Assembly: GCA_001800315.1 (NCBI GenBank)
Contig: MGVE01000003.1
Span: forward strand, 1 to 64,000
Length of the DNA: 64,000 bases
Source of the DNA: Elusimicrobia bacterium RIFOXYA2_FULL_47_53
GTDB taxonomy: Bacteria; Elusimicrobiota; Endomicrobiia; Endomicrobiales; XYA2-FULL-47-53
Reading direction: 5' to 3'
The number at the start of each line of letters is the position of its first letter. Within the stretch, counting starts at the first letter, position 1. The translations under genes and the position numbers were made by a program. The notes under the pieces are model-generated. The model saw only the letters and a list, made by a program, of their open reading frames with translations. It was not told the origin of the DNA and ran no database searches. Positions 37,343 to 46,240 of this stretch are shown piece after piece.

Positions 37343-38290
37343 ATGAAAACTGGCGATAAACTCAAAACCGCGGCCTTGTCGGCCGCGGGGTTGGTTGTTC
37401 TCTATTTTCTGTTTAACTGGGTGATGTCGGCTGCTATTCACTCAAGGAAGCAGGTTATGGTGCCCGACCTTTTGGGAAAATCTCTCAACGAATCCATAAG
37501 CCTGCTGTCATCGGCCAATCTGGGGCTTAAGAAAGAAGGAGAGGAATACGACCAGTCGCTTCCGGCGGGAACGGTTATAAGGCAGAACCCGCTTGCCGGC
37601 ATGCCGGTGCTTGAAGGCAAAATAGTGCGGGTTGTTTTAAGCCAGGGCGGAGAGATGACCTTCGTCCCCGATCTTTTTGACCAGCCTGTGCGCTCGGCCG
37701 AGATAGCTATTCGTTCAAGCGGGCTCAGCCTCGGCGAAGAATCTTCGCGTTTTTCCGTCGTCGCGGCAAAGGGCAATGTTGTTTCCCAGGATCCGGCGGC
37801 GGGAACCATTGCCGAAAAGGATTCTATTGTCAATCTGGTCATATCGGCCGGCCCGCCCGCGAAAGACATTATACTTGTTCCCAAGTTTGTCGGGAAAGAT
37901 ATTATTCAGGCCGGCAAATGGGCAGAGAAGAATTCCGTTGAGGCCGCTGTCACCGAAGATCCTTTAAGCGCGCTGGCGCCCGGGATAGTTATAAGCCAGA
38001 GCCCCGAGGCGGACAGCGACATTTCGGTTTCAAGGAAATTGACGCTGGTGGTTTCCGGGCATGGAGGCAGCGCGCCTGTAGTCGGGAATAAATTTCATTA
38101 CGAAGTTCCTCAGGGCGGCGACAACAGGCAGGTTAAGTTCACGCTTATTGACGAGACCGGAGAAAGGGAAATCTTCAACGGTATCAGGCCCCCGGGCAGC
38201 AAGCTTGAGGTGCCCTATAAACCCACGGGCCGCTCCAAGGTGAGGATTTATATTAACGGCATACTTGTGGAAGAAAAGGAAGTTCAATAG
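37343..38290 (+). CDS. PASTA-domain membrane protein
   Basis: 315 residues: short cytoplasmic end, one membrane helix (about 9-30), three PASTA domains (about 38-105, 106-175, 180-250; each starting with the VPDLLGKS-type motif) and a C-terminal basic/beta region. PASTA domains bind peptidoglycan fragments and usually sit on Ser/Thr kinases or PBPs; here there is no kinase or transpeptidase domain. Directly abuts rpe. Confidence 0.88.
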   Translation: MKTGDKLKTAALSAAGLVVLYFLFNWVMSAAIHSRKQVMVPDLLGKSLNESISLLSSANLGLKKEGEEYDQSLPAGTVIRQNPLAGMPVLEGKIVRVVLSQGGEMTFVPDLFDQPVRSAEIAIRSSGLSLGEESSRFSVVAAKGNVVSQDPAAGTIAEKDSIVNLVISAGPPAKDIILVPKFVGKDIIQAGKWAEKNSVEAAVTEDPLSALAPGIVISQSPEADSDISVSRKLTLVVSGHGGSAPVVGNKFHYEVPQGGDNRQVKFTLIDETGEREIFNGIRPPGSKLEVPYKPTGRSKVRIYINGILVEEKEVQ

Positions 38291-38986
38291 ATGAATGCCA
38301 GGTCCGGCCGCAATAGTTCAAAAAAAGTTGTCATAGCCCCTTCTATTTTGTCGGCTGATTTTTCCAGGCTTGGCCAGCAGATAGGGCTCGTTGAGAAAGC
38401 CGGAGCTCAGTGGCTTCATATTGATGTTATGGACGGCCATTTTGTTCCCAATATAACCATAGGTCCGGTTGTCGTAAAAAAAATAAGGCCCTTTTCAAAG
38501 CTTTTTTTTGACACGCACCTTATGATTGACAGGCCTGACAGGTACTGGAAGGATTTTGTTGCCGCCGGTTCCGATCTGATAACATTCCACGCCGAATCAA
38601 TGGTAAAAATTAAGAGCCTTATCAAAAACATCAAGACAAGCGGCGTGAAATGCGGTATTTCCATTAAACCCAAAACCCCCGTGTCGGCCATTATGCCCTA
38701 CATAGGAATGATTGACCTTGTCCTGGTTATGACGGTTGAGCCGGGTTTCGGAGGCCAGGCCTTCATGCCTGAAATGGTTTCAAAAATCAATCAATTACGC
38801 GGAATAATAGACAGGAAGAACCCGTCCTGCTGGCTGCAGGTGGACGGCGGCATTAATAATCAGACGGGTAAAATTGTGGTTGATGCCGGAGCGAATGCCG
38901 TAGTGGCCGGACAGTCGGTATTCGGCCAAAAGGACCCGGCCGCGGCAGTAAAGTCGCTTTTTAGGGCGGTTGACAGCAGGCCATAA
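38291..38986 (+). CDS. rpe: ribulose-phosphate 3-epimerase
   Basis: Pentose-phosphate pathway. 231 residues, TIM barrel: APSILSADFSRLGQQI, HIDVMDGHFVPNITIGP, DTHLMI, MTVEPGFGGQAF, QVDGGINNQT. The start is immediately after the PASTA stop codon. Its last codons contain the promoter of the next operon. Confidence 0.95.
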   Translation: MNARSGRNSSKKVVIAPSILSADFSRLGQQIGLVEKAGAQWLHIDVMDGHFVPNITIGPVVVKKIRPFSKLFFDTHLMIDRPDRYWKDFVAAGSDLITFHAESMVKIKSLIKNIKTSGVKCGISIKPKTPVSAIMPYIGMIDLVLVMTVEPGFGGQAFMPEMVSKINQLRGIIDRKNPSCWLQVDGGINNQTGKIVVDAGANAVVAGQSVFGQKDPAAAVKSLFRAVDSRP

Positions 38987-38998
38987 TATAAGTATAAT
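38970..38998 (+). promoter_or_regulatory. consensus promoter of rpsP-trmD-rplS cluster
   Basis: TTGACA (38970-38975), 17-bp spacer, TATAAT (38993-38998): an exact sigma70 consensus, with its -35 within the last codons of rpe. Start of transcription expected near 39005, 44 bp before rpsP. Confidence 0.8.
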
Positions 38999-39048
38999 TA
39001 GTACTCTTTTAGATAACGGTTAATTACCGCACGGAGGTGAAATAAGTA

Positions 39049-39294
39049 ATGACAGTCAGATTAAGATTACAGAGACTCGGAAAACCCAACAGGCCCTACT
39101 ACCGCATAGTCGCGATAGACAGGCGCAAGCAGAGAGACGGAAAGCCTCTTGAAATACTCGGCCATTACGATCCTATCGTCGGCAAAACAAGCGTGGTAGT
39201 AAAAACTGACAGGGTTGAATACTGGGTCAAGCAGGGAGCCGAACTTTCAAGGACGGTTTCTTCACTTTTAAAAACTAACAAAGCCGCAGTATAA
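39049..39294 (+). CDS. rpsP: 30S ribosomal protein bS16
   Basis: 81 residues with the standard RLRLQRLGKPNRPYYRIVAI and GHYDPIVGKTSV. CGGAGGTG site. First gene of the ribosome-maturation cluster. Confidence 0.96.
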   Translation: MTVRLRLQRLGKPNRPYYRIVAIDRRKQRDGKPLEILGHYDPIVGKTSVVVKTDRVEYWVKQGAELSRTVSSLLKTNKAAV

Positions 39295-39309
39295 CCTTGG
39301 GGTGAATCA

Positions 39310-39540
39310 ATGAAGGAACTTGTGCTATATATCGCCAAAGCCCTGGTTGACAATCCTGACAAAGTTGAAGTAAACGAGGTTTCAGGAGAGAAGTCCGGGG
39401 TTGTTGAAGTCAGGGTTTCAGACAGCGACCGCGGAAAAGTCATCGGCAAAGAAGGCAGGATTATAAAAGCAATCCGTGTCCTGGTTAATGCCGCCTCCGC
39501 AAAAAGCGGCAAACGCGCCACGGTTGAAATAGTGGAATAG
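39310..39540 (+). CDS. khpA: KH-domain RNA-binding protein KhpA
   Basis: 76 residues, a single KH domain with the GKEGRIIKAIR (GxxG) loop. Always found between rpsP and rimM; KhpA acts with KhpB in RNA binding in Gram-positives, and the function in this lineage is not known. Confidence 0.92.
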   Translation: MKELVLYIAKALVDNPDKVEVNEVSGEKSGVVEVRVSDSDRGKVIGKEGRIIKAIRVLVNAASAKSGKRATVEIVE

Positions 39541-39551
39541 GCGGTTTTATA

Positions 39552-39806
39552 TTGAAAGAAAGTTCATGGAAAGTTTCTGAGCTGTCGGGTTGCGGAGTGT
39601 TTGACAAAGAGGGCAACCGTCTGGGTTATCTGGCGGACGCTCTACCGACGAGAAGCAACGATGTATGGGTTGTAAAATCAGAAACGAGAAAAGGCTGGGA
39701 AATGCTTGTGCCGGCCACCAAAGCGGTGGTTTTGGAAGTTGATGCCGCGGGCAGGAAGATAGTAATTGACCCGCCCCCGGGGTTAAAAGAGCTCTATGAG
39801 GGTTGA
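39552..39806 (+). CDS. rimM: RimM PRC-barrel domain, N-terminal domain missing
   Basis: 84 residues corresponding only to the C-terminal PRC-barrel half of 16S rRNA processing protein RimM (GCGVFDKEGNRLGYLADAL, NDVWVVKS, LVPATKAVVLEVD). The N-terminal RimM barrel (about 85 residues) is absent, and there is no room for it between khpA and this gene. TTG start. Identity rests on position before trmD as well as sequence; it overlaps trmD by 11 bp. Confidence 0.82.
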   Translation: MKESSWKVSELSGCGVFDKEGNRLGYLADALPTRSNDVWVVKSETRKGWEMLVPATKAVVLEVDAAGRKIVIDPPPGLKELYEG

Positions 39807-40530
39807 CATACTTACTATTTTCCCCGGTATGTTTCAGGGGCCCCTCACGGAAAGCCTTATAAACAAAGCCAGAGAAAAAAAACTTTTAGATATAAGAATT
39901 ACCGATATCCGTTCTTTCTCAAAAGATAAACACCGCTCGGTGGACGACAGGCCTTTCGGCGGCGGCCCGGGAATGCTGATGAAGCCCGATACGGTTTTTG
40001 ACGCGCTCTCCAGCGCGGCCGGGAAGCTAAAAAAGAATCCGCCGCGGTGGCCCTCCGTGAAAAAGCCTTTGGTGATATTTATGTCGCCTCAGGGAAGCGT
40101 GCTTGACCACGCTCTTGTGGAAAAGCTCTCGGAGTACAGGCATCTGGTGCTCCTCTGCGGGCATTACGAGGGTGTGGATGAAAGGGCCCTTAAGTATGTT
40201 AACCAGGAAATTTCTATCGGTGATTATGTCCTGACCGGCGGTGAACTGCCGGCAATGGTTTTGATAGACGCGGTTTCAAGGTTTGTGCCCGGTGTGGTAA
40301 AGGACCCGGCTTCCGTTCGCGGTGACTCGTTTTTCAACGGACTGCTGGATTACCCTCACTATACCAGGCCGGCAAAATTTAAATCAATGAGTGTTCCCTC
40401 CGAGCTTTTATCGGGCGACCACAAGCTTGTGGAGCGGTGGCGCCGGGATCAGTCAATAAATAATACGAAGGCAAAAAGGCCGGACCTGTTCAAAAAATAT
40501 ATTAAGAAGCATAAAAACAAAGGAGTATAG
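39796..40530 (+). CDS. trmD: tRNA (guanine-N1)-methyltransferase
   Basis: SPOUT methyltransferase making m1G37. 244 residues: [57 protein letters not shown]. The trefoil-knot motifs are intact. Confidence 0.95.
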   Translation: MRVDILTIFPGMFQGPLTESLINKAREKKLLDIRITDIRSFSKDKHRSVDDRPFGGGPGMLMKPDTVFDALSSAAGKLKKNPPRWPSVKKPLVIFMSPQGSVLDHALVEKLSEYRHLVLLCGHYEGVDERALKYVNQEISIGDYVLTGGELPAMVLIDAVSRFVPGVVKDPASVRGDSFFNGLLDYPHYTRPAKFKSMSVPSELLSGDHKLVERWRRDQSINNTKAKRPDLFKKYIKKHKNKGV

Positions 40531-40534
40531 GAAA

Positions 40535-40873
40535 ATGTCAATTATCAGAGATGTAGAAGCGGCGCAGAAGAAAAAGGAAGTCCCGGCGTTCCGTTCGGGC
40601 GACCAGGTTAAGGTTTATTTCAAGGTTATTGAAGGCGACAACGAAAGAATACAGCCCTTTGAGGGCATTGTGATCCGCCATCGCGGAGCCGGCCTTGGCG
40701 AAACATTTACGGTGCGCAAGATTTCCTACGGCATCGGCATAGAAAGAATATTCCCGATAAACTCGCCCAGAATAGAGAAAATAGAGATAATGCGTAAAGG
40801 CGTAGTCCGTCGTTCAAGGCTGTACTATCTGCGTAATCTTTCAGGAAAAGCCGCCCGCATCGCGGAAGCGTAG
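40535..40873 (+). CDS. rplS: 50S ribosomal protein bL19
   Basis: 112 residues: [59 protein letters not shown]. Normal order after trmD. Confidence 0.96.
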   Translation: MSIIRDVEAAQKKKEVPAFRSGDQVKVYFKVIEGDNERIQPFEGIVIRHRGAGLGETFTVRKISYGIGIERIFPINSPRIEKIEIMRKGVVRRSRLYYLRNLSGKAARIAEA

Positions 40874-40925
40874 ATAACGCTTTAATCTGACTTGACACAA
40901 CTTACATCTTTATTTAAGGATAAGG

Positions 40926-41561
40926 ATGAAACTTTTTGATTTTGACGATCGGTACCGCTTGAAAGGCTTTCAGTCCGTCGCCGGCGTTGATGAAGCCGGC
41001 AGGGGGCCGTGGGCGGGCCCGGTTGTCGCCGCGGCAGTAATACTTCCGGCTGAGGCCCGCATTGAGGGCCTCAACGATTCCAAGAAACTCACCGAATTCT
41101 CCCGAGAAAAAATATTTAATCTGATTAACGAGCGCGCCCTGGCCGTCGGCGTTGCCGTGGTGGGCCAGGAGGTTATTGATTCAGTCAATATCCTGCAGGC
41201 CACCTATACCGCCATGCGCCAGGCTCTTGATAAGCTGGCCCTTGTCCCGGATCTTGTGCTTGTGGACGGCTGGCCCCTGCCCGGCATTCGGTTTAAGCAG
41301 GAAAATATTATAGGCGGCGACGCAAAAAGCGCTTCCATAGCCGCCGCCTCGGTTATAGCAAAGGTCACCAGGGACGGGATAATGAGGGATATCTCCCTTA
41401 AGTACCCTCAGTATGATTTCGCGCGGCATAAAGGTTATGGAACAAAGCGGCACAAAGAGGCGCTTGAAAAATACGGCCCGTGTCCCGTCCACAGAAAGAG
41501 TTTTTCGCCGGTCAGGGAGCTTGTTTCCCGCGGCGCGGAGGGGGAGGCCGTTCTTTTCTGA
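40926..41561 (+). CDS. rnhB: ribonuclease HII
   Basis: Removes RNA from RNA-DNA hybrids and misincorporated ribonucleotides. 211 residues: VAGVDEAGRGPWAGPVV (first Asp-Glu), LNDSKKLT, VDG, GGDAKSASIAAASVIAKV, RHKGYGTKRH. Two bases before yraN. Confidence 0.94.
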   Translation: MKLFDFDDRYRLKGFQSVAGVDEAGRGPWAGPVVAAAVILPAEARIEGLNDSKKLTEFSREKIFNLINERALAVGVAVVGQEVIDSVNILQATYTAMRQALDKLALVPDLVLVDGWPLPGIRFKQENIIGGDAKSASIAAASVIAKVTRDGIMRDISLKYPQYDFARHKGYGTKRHKEALEKYGPCPVHRKSFSPVRELVSRGAEGEAVLF

Positions 41562-41563
41562 TT

Positions 41564-41935
41564 ATGCCGGATACCAGGGGGGTGGGCGGATTAGGAGAGA
41601 AAATAGCTTCGGACTTTTTAAAGAAGTCCGGCTACAGGGTTATTGAAAAAAATTTCCGCTCAAGATACGGCGAGATAGACATAATAGCGTTAGACGGGCA
41701 GGATATAGTTTTTGTAGAGGTAAAACTCAGGAACAACCTTAGTTTCGGCAGCGGCCGGGAGGCTGTCTCCCCGGCAAAACAGCTCAGGATAATCAAGTCG
41801 GCCGTTGATTACATCAAAAAGAAATCACTTGAGGGCAGAAATGTCAGGTTTGATGTAATTGAAGTTTGCGGCCGGCGCGATACAGTTGAACACATCAAGT
41901 CGGCCTTCGGGTCTTCGCGACTATATACCTTATAA
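41564..41935 (+). CDS. yraN: UPF0102 (YraN) endonuclease-like protein
   Basis: 123 residues with the restriction-endonuclease-like core GEKIASDFLKKSGYRVIEKNF, YGEIDIIALDGQDIVFVEVK (E...D...ExK). ATG at 41564, one base after the rnhB stop region. Biochemical role of YraN is unclear. Confidence 0.9.
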   Translation: MPDTRGVGGLGEKIASDFLKKSGYRVIEKNFRSRYGEIDIIALDGQDIVFVEVKLRNNLSFGSGREAVSPAKQLRIIKSAVDYIKKKSLEGRNVRFDVIEVCGRRDTVEHIKSAFGSSRLYTL

Positions 41936-43341
41936 TGATTAAAAATATGTTTTCTCCAATTAAGAAGGGCATCAGCCTCATGCGCCAGGACCGTTATGGC
42001 GAGGCTGTGGAATATTTTCTCCGGATGCTTAAGGCCGGTAAAAATTTAGACGAAGCTCATTTTAACCTGGGCAGGTGTTTTTTTAAGATAGGGCTTTTTA
42101 AAGAGTGCAAAGAACATCTTCTTGAGACGCTTAAATTCAGGCTTTCCGATGACCGTATCCGCGATATTCTGGAAATAACAAACTGGAGGCAGCTTGTCTC
42201 AAACAAGTATTTTAATTCTTCTCCTTCCTTTTCCCATGACGGCAGCAAGATAGTTTATGTTTCCTCCAGGAGAGATACCAATAATGACGGCAAGATAGAC
42301 AGCCTTGACTGCGGCGGGGTGTATGTCTGCGATTTAAGCTCCGGAGAGGAAAGATATATAGTGTCTGACGATTATTATAACTCTCATCCGGTGTTTTCAC
42401 CCGATGGGAACAGCATAGCGTACCTTTCAAGCAGGCTTATAACGGCTTCCGCCAATATACCCGAGAGGATGTCAAACCCCGGTTTATATCTGATTAATGT
42501 TGAAACCGGCGAAGAATCCCTTCTTTTAGACAATTCCTATAGGATAAAAAATGTATCCTTTTCCAGTGACGGCGAGAAACTTATTTTTTCTTCCTGGCGG
42601 CCGGGCGACAATTTTTCCGGCATTTACTCGCTGGAACTAAAAACAAGAAAGTTTGAAGCTCTGGTCAGCGGCATGTTTGACAGCACATTCCCCGTGCTTT
42701 CGCCGTCGGGCACGAGGGTGATGTTTTCTTCGTGGAGAAACGACACCAACGCCGACGGTGTGATAGATATTAAGGATAATTCCGCCATTTACATCAAGAA
42801 TCTGCTGATCGGTTTTGAAACTCTGATAGCCCCGGACACTTTTAACAATTCTTTTCCGGCCTTTTCGCGGGACGAGTCTAAAGTCATGTATCTTTCCGTC
42901 AGAAGGGATACGAACAGCGACAATAAAATTGATTCAACGGACAACGCCGGAATCTATGTATATGACATGGAGAAACAGCACGAGAGTTGTGTTGTTGACG
43001 ACGCTTCGTTCAATAAGTTCGCGGGTTTTACACCCGACGGCAAGTCAATAGTTTTTATCAGCAGCTGGAGAATAAACCGGCCTCTGGGTATTCATGACGA
43101 GTTTTTTGAAAACAAAGGTATATATGTAATAAATGTGGACGGCAAGAAAATAAGGCAGATTGTTTCCGATAAGTACTACGGCAGCCGTTCCACCGTGGTT
43201 TCTCCGAAAGGCGACAGCGTGGTGTATGTGTCGTGGCGCAGGAATACTTCAAGGGGAATATACCAGGCCTATCTGCGCAAACTGCCTTCCGTTGCCGAGC
43301 TTAAAGCCTGGATAGAAAAAAATATTATACCCGCTTCTTAA
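41935..43341 (+). CDS. TPR plus TolB-like beta-propeller protein
   Basis: 468 residues: two N-terminal TPRs (about 1-65), then six or so PD40/TolB-type blades (FSHDGSKIVYVSSRRDT, FSPDGNSIAYLSSR, FTPDGKSIVFIS). Three blades contain an EF-hand-like loop DTNNDGKID, DTNADGVID, DTNSDNKID (about residues 113, 270, 325). There is no signal peptide. Function not known; probably a scaffold. Starts on the last base of yraN. Confidence 0.82.
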   Translation: MIKNMFSPIKKGISLMRQDRYGEAVEYFLRMLKAGKNLDEAHFNLGRCFFKIGLFKECKEHLLETLKFRLSDDRIRDILEITNWRQLVSNKYFNSSPSFSHDGSKIVYVSSRRDTNNDGKIDSLDCGGVYVCDLSSGEERYIVSDDYYNSHPVFSPDGNSIAYLSSRLITASANIPERMSNPGLYLINVETGEESLLLDNSYRIKNVSFSSDGEKLIFSSWRPGDNFSGIYSLELKTRKFEALVSGMFDSTFPVLSPSGTRVMFSSWRNDTNADGVIDIKDNSAIYIKNLLIGFETLIAPDTFNNSFPAFSRDESKVMYLSVRRDTNSDNKIDSTDNAGIYVYDMEKQHESCVVDDASFNKFAGFTPDGKSIVFISSWRINRPLGIHDEFFENKGIYVINVDGKKIRQIVSDKYYGSRSTVVSPKGDSVVYVSWRRNTSRGIYQAYLRKLPSVAELKAWIEKNIIPAS

Positions 43342-43357
43342 GCGCTGTCGCGGGGTT

Positions 43358-43386
43358 TTGATTTTAGCCAAACAATTTGGTAGAAT
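43358..43386 (+). promoter_or_regulatory. promoter of the CsgG-like gene
   Basis: TTGATT (43358-43363), 17-bp spacer, TAGAAT (43381-43386), 33 bp before the start codon. The gene has its own terminator, so it is probably a single-gene unit. Confidence 0.6.
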
Positions 43387-43418
43387 TTCCGTGAAACGAT
43401 TAAAACAGGAGCCCTAAA

Positions 43419-44480
43419 ATGAAGAGATTAAAGATGCCGCTGGCCGTGTTATTCGCTTTGCTGTGCGTGTCGGGTGTTTCGTTTTCCGCTGAAAACGCCT
43501 CTGAGAAGGAAAAGACAGAAGCCGTCAAACAGGAGGCGGCTAAGATTAATCTGGCTGTCTCTGATTTTGAAGGCAGAAATGTTGAGGCGGCGGACGCGGC
43601 CTCGGTCAGCGATCTGATGAGAACCGGTTTTGTTAATACGGGTAAATTTATAGTAGTTAACCGCGGCAACATGCAGCAGATCCTGCAGGAGCAGTCGCTC
43701 CAGGCTTCCGGCATAACTTCCGAAGAGTACGCCGCGAAAATTGGTAAGCTTTTAAATGTGCAGAAGGTGGTCGTCGGTACGGTCAGCAAACTTGGGCAGA
43801 ACTATTACATCAACGCGAGCATGGTTGATGTTGAAACCAGTAAAATAGACACTTCAAAGAAAATTAAAGCCGAATCTCTTGAAAACCTTGCCGAGAAAAC
43901 CGAAACTCTTGCCGAGATATTGGCCGGTATAAGAAAGGGCGAGCTTCCCGAAGAAGACGCGAAGGCCGCCGCGGACAAGAAAACCGCCGAAAAGCAAAAG
44001 GCAAAGATAGATCTGGATCTGGGCGGCCAGGTGGGCATCTATTATCCTTCCGACTCAAATCTGGCGCAGTATCACAATGTCAACCTGCTTTACGGGTTTC
44101 AGGGCAGGCTTTGGGTATACAGGATAGGGTTACAGTATGAGTCTGAAACCTACGCCAATACCTACAACGGCAAAGTGGGAACTTTAAACAGCCTGAGCCA
44201 GGAGTTGACGCTGACGCCTCAATGGACTTCGCTTTTAATCAGGGGTAAGTATGTGCCCTACGGCTTTATCGGCTACGGAGTAGGCAGTATGGGAGTTAAA
44301 ACCGTTACGAAGATGAGCGGCTCGGGTAATATTACGAGCGATAAAAGCGTTTCCGGATACCAGGTGCTGGTTGGCGCGGGCGGAAAACACGCGAACATAA
44401 TGTTGAAGTACAGCTCTTTTGACAAGCTCGCGAATGTTGATTACGGCGGCATTTCGGTGACGCTTGGATTCTATTTCTGA
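43419..44480 (+). CDS. CsgG-like domain fused to a C-terminal outer-membrane barrel
   Basis: 353 residues: signal peptide (MKRLKMPLAVLFALLCV), a CsgG/PEGA-type domain (about 42-165; LAVSDFEGRNVEAADA, FIVVNRGNMQQILQEQ, VVVGTVSKLGQNYYINASM), a charged Lys/Ala/Glu linker and a beta-strand-rich C-terminal region with an aromatic last strand (SVTLGFYF). It lacks the lipobox of true CsgG, so it is likely an outer-membrane-anchored sensor or assembly factor, but this is inference. AGGAGC site and an own promoter and terminator. Confidence 0.75.
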   Translation: MKRLKMPLAVLFALLCVSGVSFSAENASEKEKTEAVKQEAAKINLAVSDFEGRNVEAADAASVSDLMRTGFVNTGKFIVVNRGNMQQILQEQSLQASGITSEEYAAKIGKLLNVQKVVVGTVSKLGQNYYINASMVDVETSKIDTSKKIKAESLENLAEKTETLAEILAGIRKGELPEEDAKAAADKKTAEKQKAKIDLDLGGQVGIYYPSDSNLAQYHNVNLLYGFQGRLWVYRIGLQYESETYANTYNGKVGTLNSLSQELTLTPQWTSLLIRGKYVPYGFIGYGVGSMGVKTVTKMSGSGNITSDKSVSGYQVLVGAGGKHANIMLKYSSFDKLANVDYGGISVTLGFYF

Positions 44481-44514
44481 TAACTGACACAGATTAACCG
44501 GGGGGTATAAATAT

Positions 44515-44550
44515 TAAAAAAGCAGGCCTTTACCGGACTCTGCTTTTTTA
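44515..44550 (+). terminator. intrinsic terminator
   Basis: AAAAAAGCAG pairs with CTGCTTTTTT (stem 10 bp, loop about 14) followed by ATTTT; closes the CsgG-like transcription unit before comM. Confidence 0.8.
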
Positions 44551-44576
44551 TTTTGTCCGGTAATAGGGGAGGGTAG

Positions 44577-46109
44577 ATGCTGGCAAAGGTGATATCGGCG
44601 GCGGTTAACGGAATAGACGCTTATGTGGTAACGGTGGAGATTGATATTTCTCCGGGGTTGCCGACATTTTCAATAGTCGGCTTGCCGGACGCGGCGGTCA
44701 AAGAATCAAAGGATAAGGTTGTTTCGGCCATCAGGAACTCCGGCTTTGATTTTCCGGCCAGGCGTGTTACCGTAAATCTTGCTCCGGGCGACATAAAAAA
44801 AGAAGGGGTTGCTTTTGATCTTCCCATTGCGCTCGGCATATTGACGGCCACCGAACAGCTGAATAAAGAGGCAGTAGACCGCATTTGTTTTGTGGGTGAG
44901 CTTTCACTGGACGGTATTATCCGTCCCGTCAAAGGAGTTTTGCCCATCTCTATCGGCATAAGAAACAGCGGATTTAAATATTTCGTGGTTCCAAAGCAGA
45001 ACGCCAGAGAAGCCTCCGCCGCGCGGGGCGCTGAGATAATACCGTGCGAAAACCTGCGCGGAGTAGTGGATTTTCTCCAGGGCTCGGTTGCCGTAAAACC
45101 GGAGGATTTTTTTGAAGGCATTGAGGAGGAAGTCTGCCTCGGCTCGCTTCAGGAAATAGATTTTGCCGATATCAAGGGTCAGTTTTTCGCCAAAAGGGCG
45201 CTGGAAGTGGCGGCCTGCGGCGAGCACAATGTGATAATGATTGGGCCGCCCGGTTCAGGCAAAACTATGCTTGCCAAGCGGATCGGGAGTATTTTACCTC
45301 CCATGAGCGTGGATGAATCGCTTGAAACCACAAAAATTCACTCCGTCGCGGGATTTCTTCAGAAAGGCGGCGAGCTTGTCACCCAGAGGGTATTCCGCTC
45401 TCCACACCATACGGTTTCCGACGCCGCCCTTATCGGCGGAGGAACCTACCCAAAGCCCGGCGAGGTAAGCCTCGCGCATAACGGCGTGTTGTTTTTAGAC
45501 GAACTGCCCGAGTTTCACAGGGATGTGCTTGAAGTGCTGCGCCAGCCTCTTGAGGACCACTGCGTCACAATAGCAAGAGCCAAACACACGCTGATCTTTC
45601 CTGCCTCTTTCATGCTTGTCGCCGCCATGAATCCCTGCCCCTGCGGCAGTTACGGACATCCCGAAAAGGAGTGCCTCTGTACGCCCTATCAGATAAAAAA
45701 ATACCGCTCAAAAATATCGGGCCCGCTTATGGACAGGATAGACATTCATCTTGAGGTGCCGGCCCTTAAAATTTCGGAGCTATCGGCCGATGAATGCATA
45801 GCCGAAACCTCGGCGACCGTAAGGAAAAGAGTGCAGTCGGCCAGAGGCCGCCAGAGAGAAAGGTTTGCCGGCACGGGCATACGCTCCAATTCCAGGATGA
45901 ACTCAAGGCAGGTTCGGAAGTTTTGCGCGATAAATAAGGAAAGCAAGGAGCTTATCGCCGGCGCGGTAAAAAAACTCGGCCTGTCCGCCAGAGCCTACGA
46001 CAAGATATTGAAAGTCAGCCGCACCATAGCCGATCTTGAGAACTCGGAAAACATTGAAACCGAGCATGTCGCCGAAGCGGTGAACTATCGCTCCATGGAC
46101 CGTTTTTAA
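44577..46109 (+). CDS. comM: YifB/ComM family Mg-chelatase-like ATPase
   Basis: 510 residues: N-terminal Lon-protease-like domain, AAA+ core with Walker A GPPGSGKTMLAKR, LFLDELPEF, and the C-terminal Mg_chelatase_C domain. In transformable bacteria ComM is a branch-migration helicase acting after DprA/RecA; dprA lies 4 kb downstream. Good AGGGGAGGG site. Confidence 0.93.
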   Translation: MLAKVISAAVNGIDAYVVTVEIDISPGLPTFSIVGLPDAAVKESKDKVVSAIRNSGFDFPARRVTVNLAPGDIKKEGVAFDLPIALGILTATEQLNKEAVDRICFVGELSLDGIIRPVKGVLPISIGIRNSGFKYFVVPKQNAREASAARGAEIIPCENLRGVVDFLQGSVAVKPEDFFEGIEEEVCLGSLQEIDFADIKGQFFAKRALEVAACGEHNVIMIGPPGSGKTMLAKRIGSILPPMSVDESLETTKIHSVAGFLQKGGELVTQRVFRSPHHTVSDAALIGGGTYPKPGEVSLAHNGVLFLDELPEFHRDVLEVLRQPLEDHCVTIARAKHTLIFPASFMLVAAMNPCPCGSYGHPEKECLCTPYQIKKYRSKISGPLMDRIDIHLEVPALKISELSADECIAETSATVRKRVQSARGRQRERFAGTGIRSNSRMNSRQVRKFCAINKESKELIAGAVKKLGLSARAYDKILKVSRTIADLENSENIETEHVAEAVNYRSMDRF

Positions 46110-46155
46110 ACTTGACGCGCGGAAATATTTTCTGTATGCTCATTTAGGGCTGTTC

Positions 46156-46178
46156 AAATTGAGTCAGTTGAAAAAGCC
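46156..46178 (+). repeat. TIR palindromic element, left half only (copy 4)
   Basis: AAATTGAGTCAGTTGAAAAA and then the GCGATCTCCCGCAGGGAG motif follow, as in copy 3, but no matching right end is found down to the next gene. The 890-bp gap to 46996 is otherwise repeat sequence and a small frame. Confidence 0.6.
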
Positions 46179-46240
46179 ATAAAAATGACCTGTCATTGCG
46201 ATCTCCCGCAGGGAGAGAAGCAATCTCGCTTTCCCGTCGG

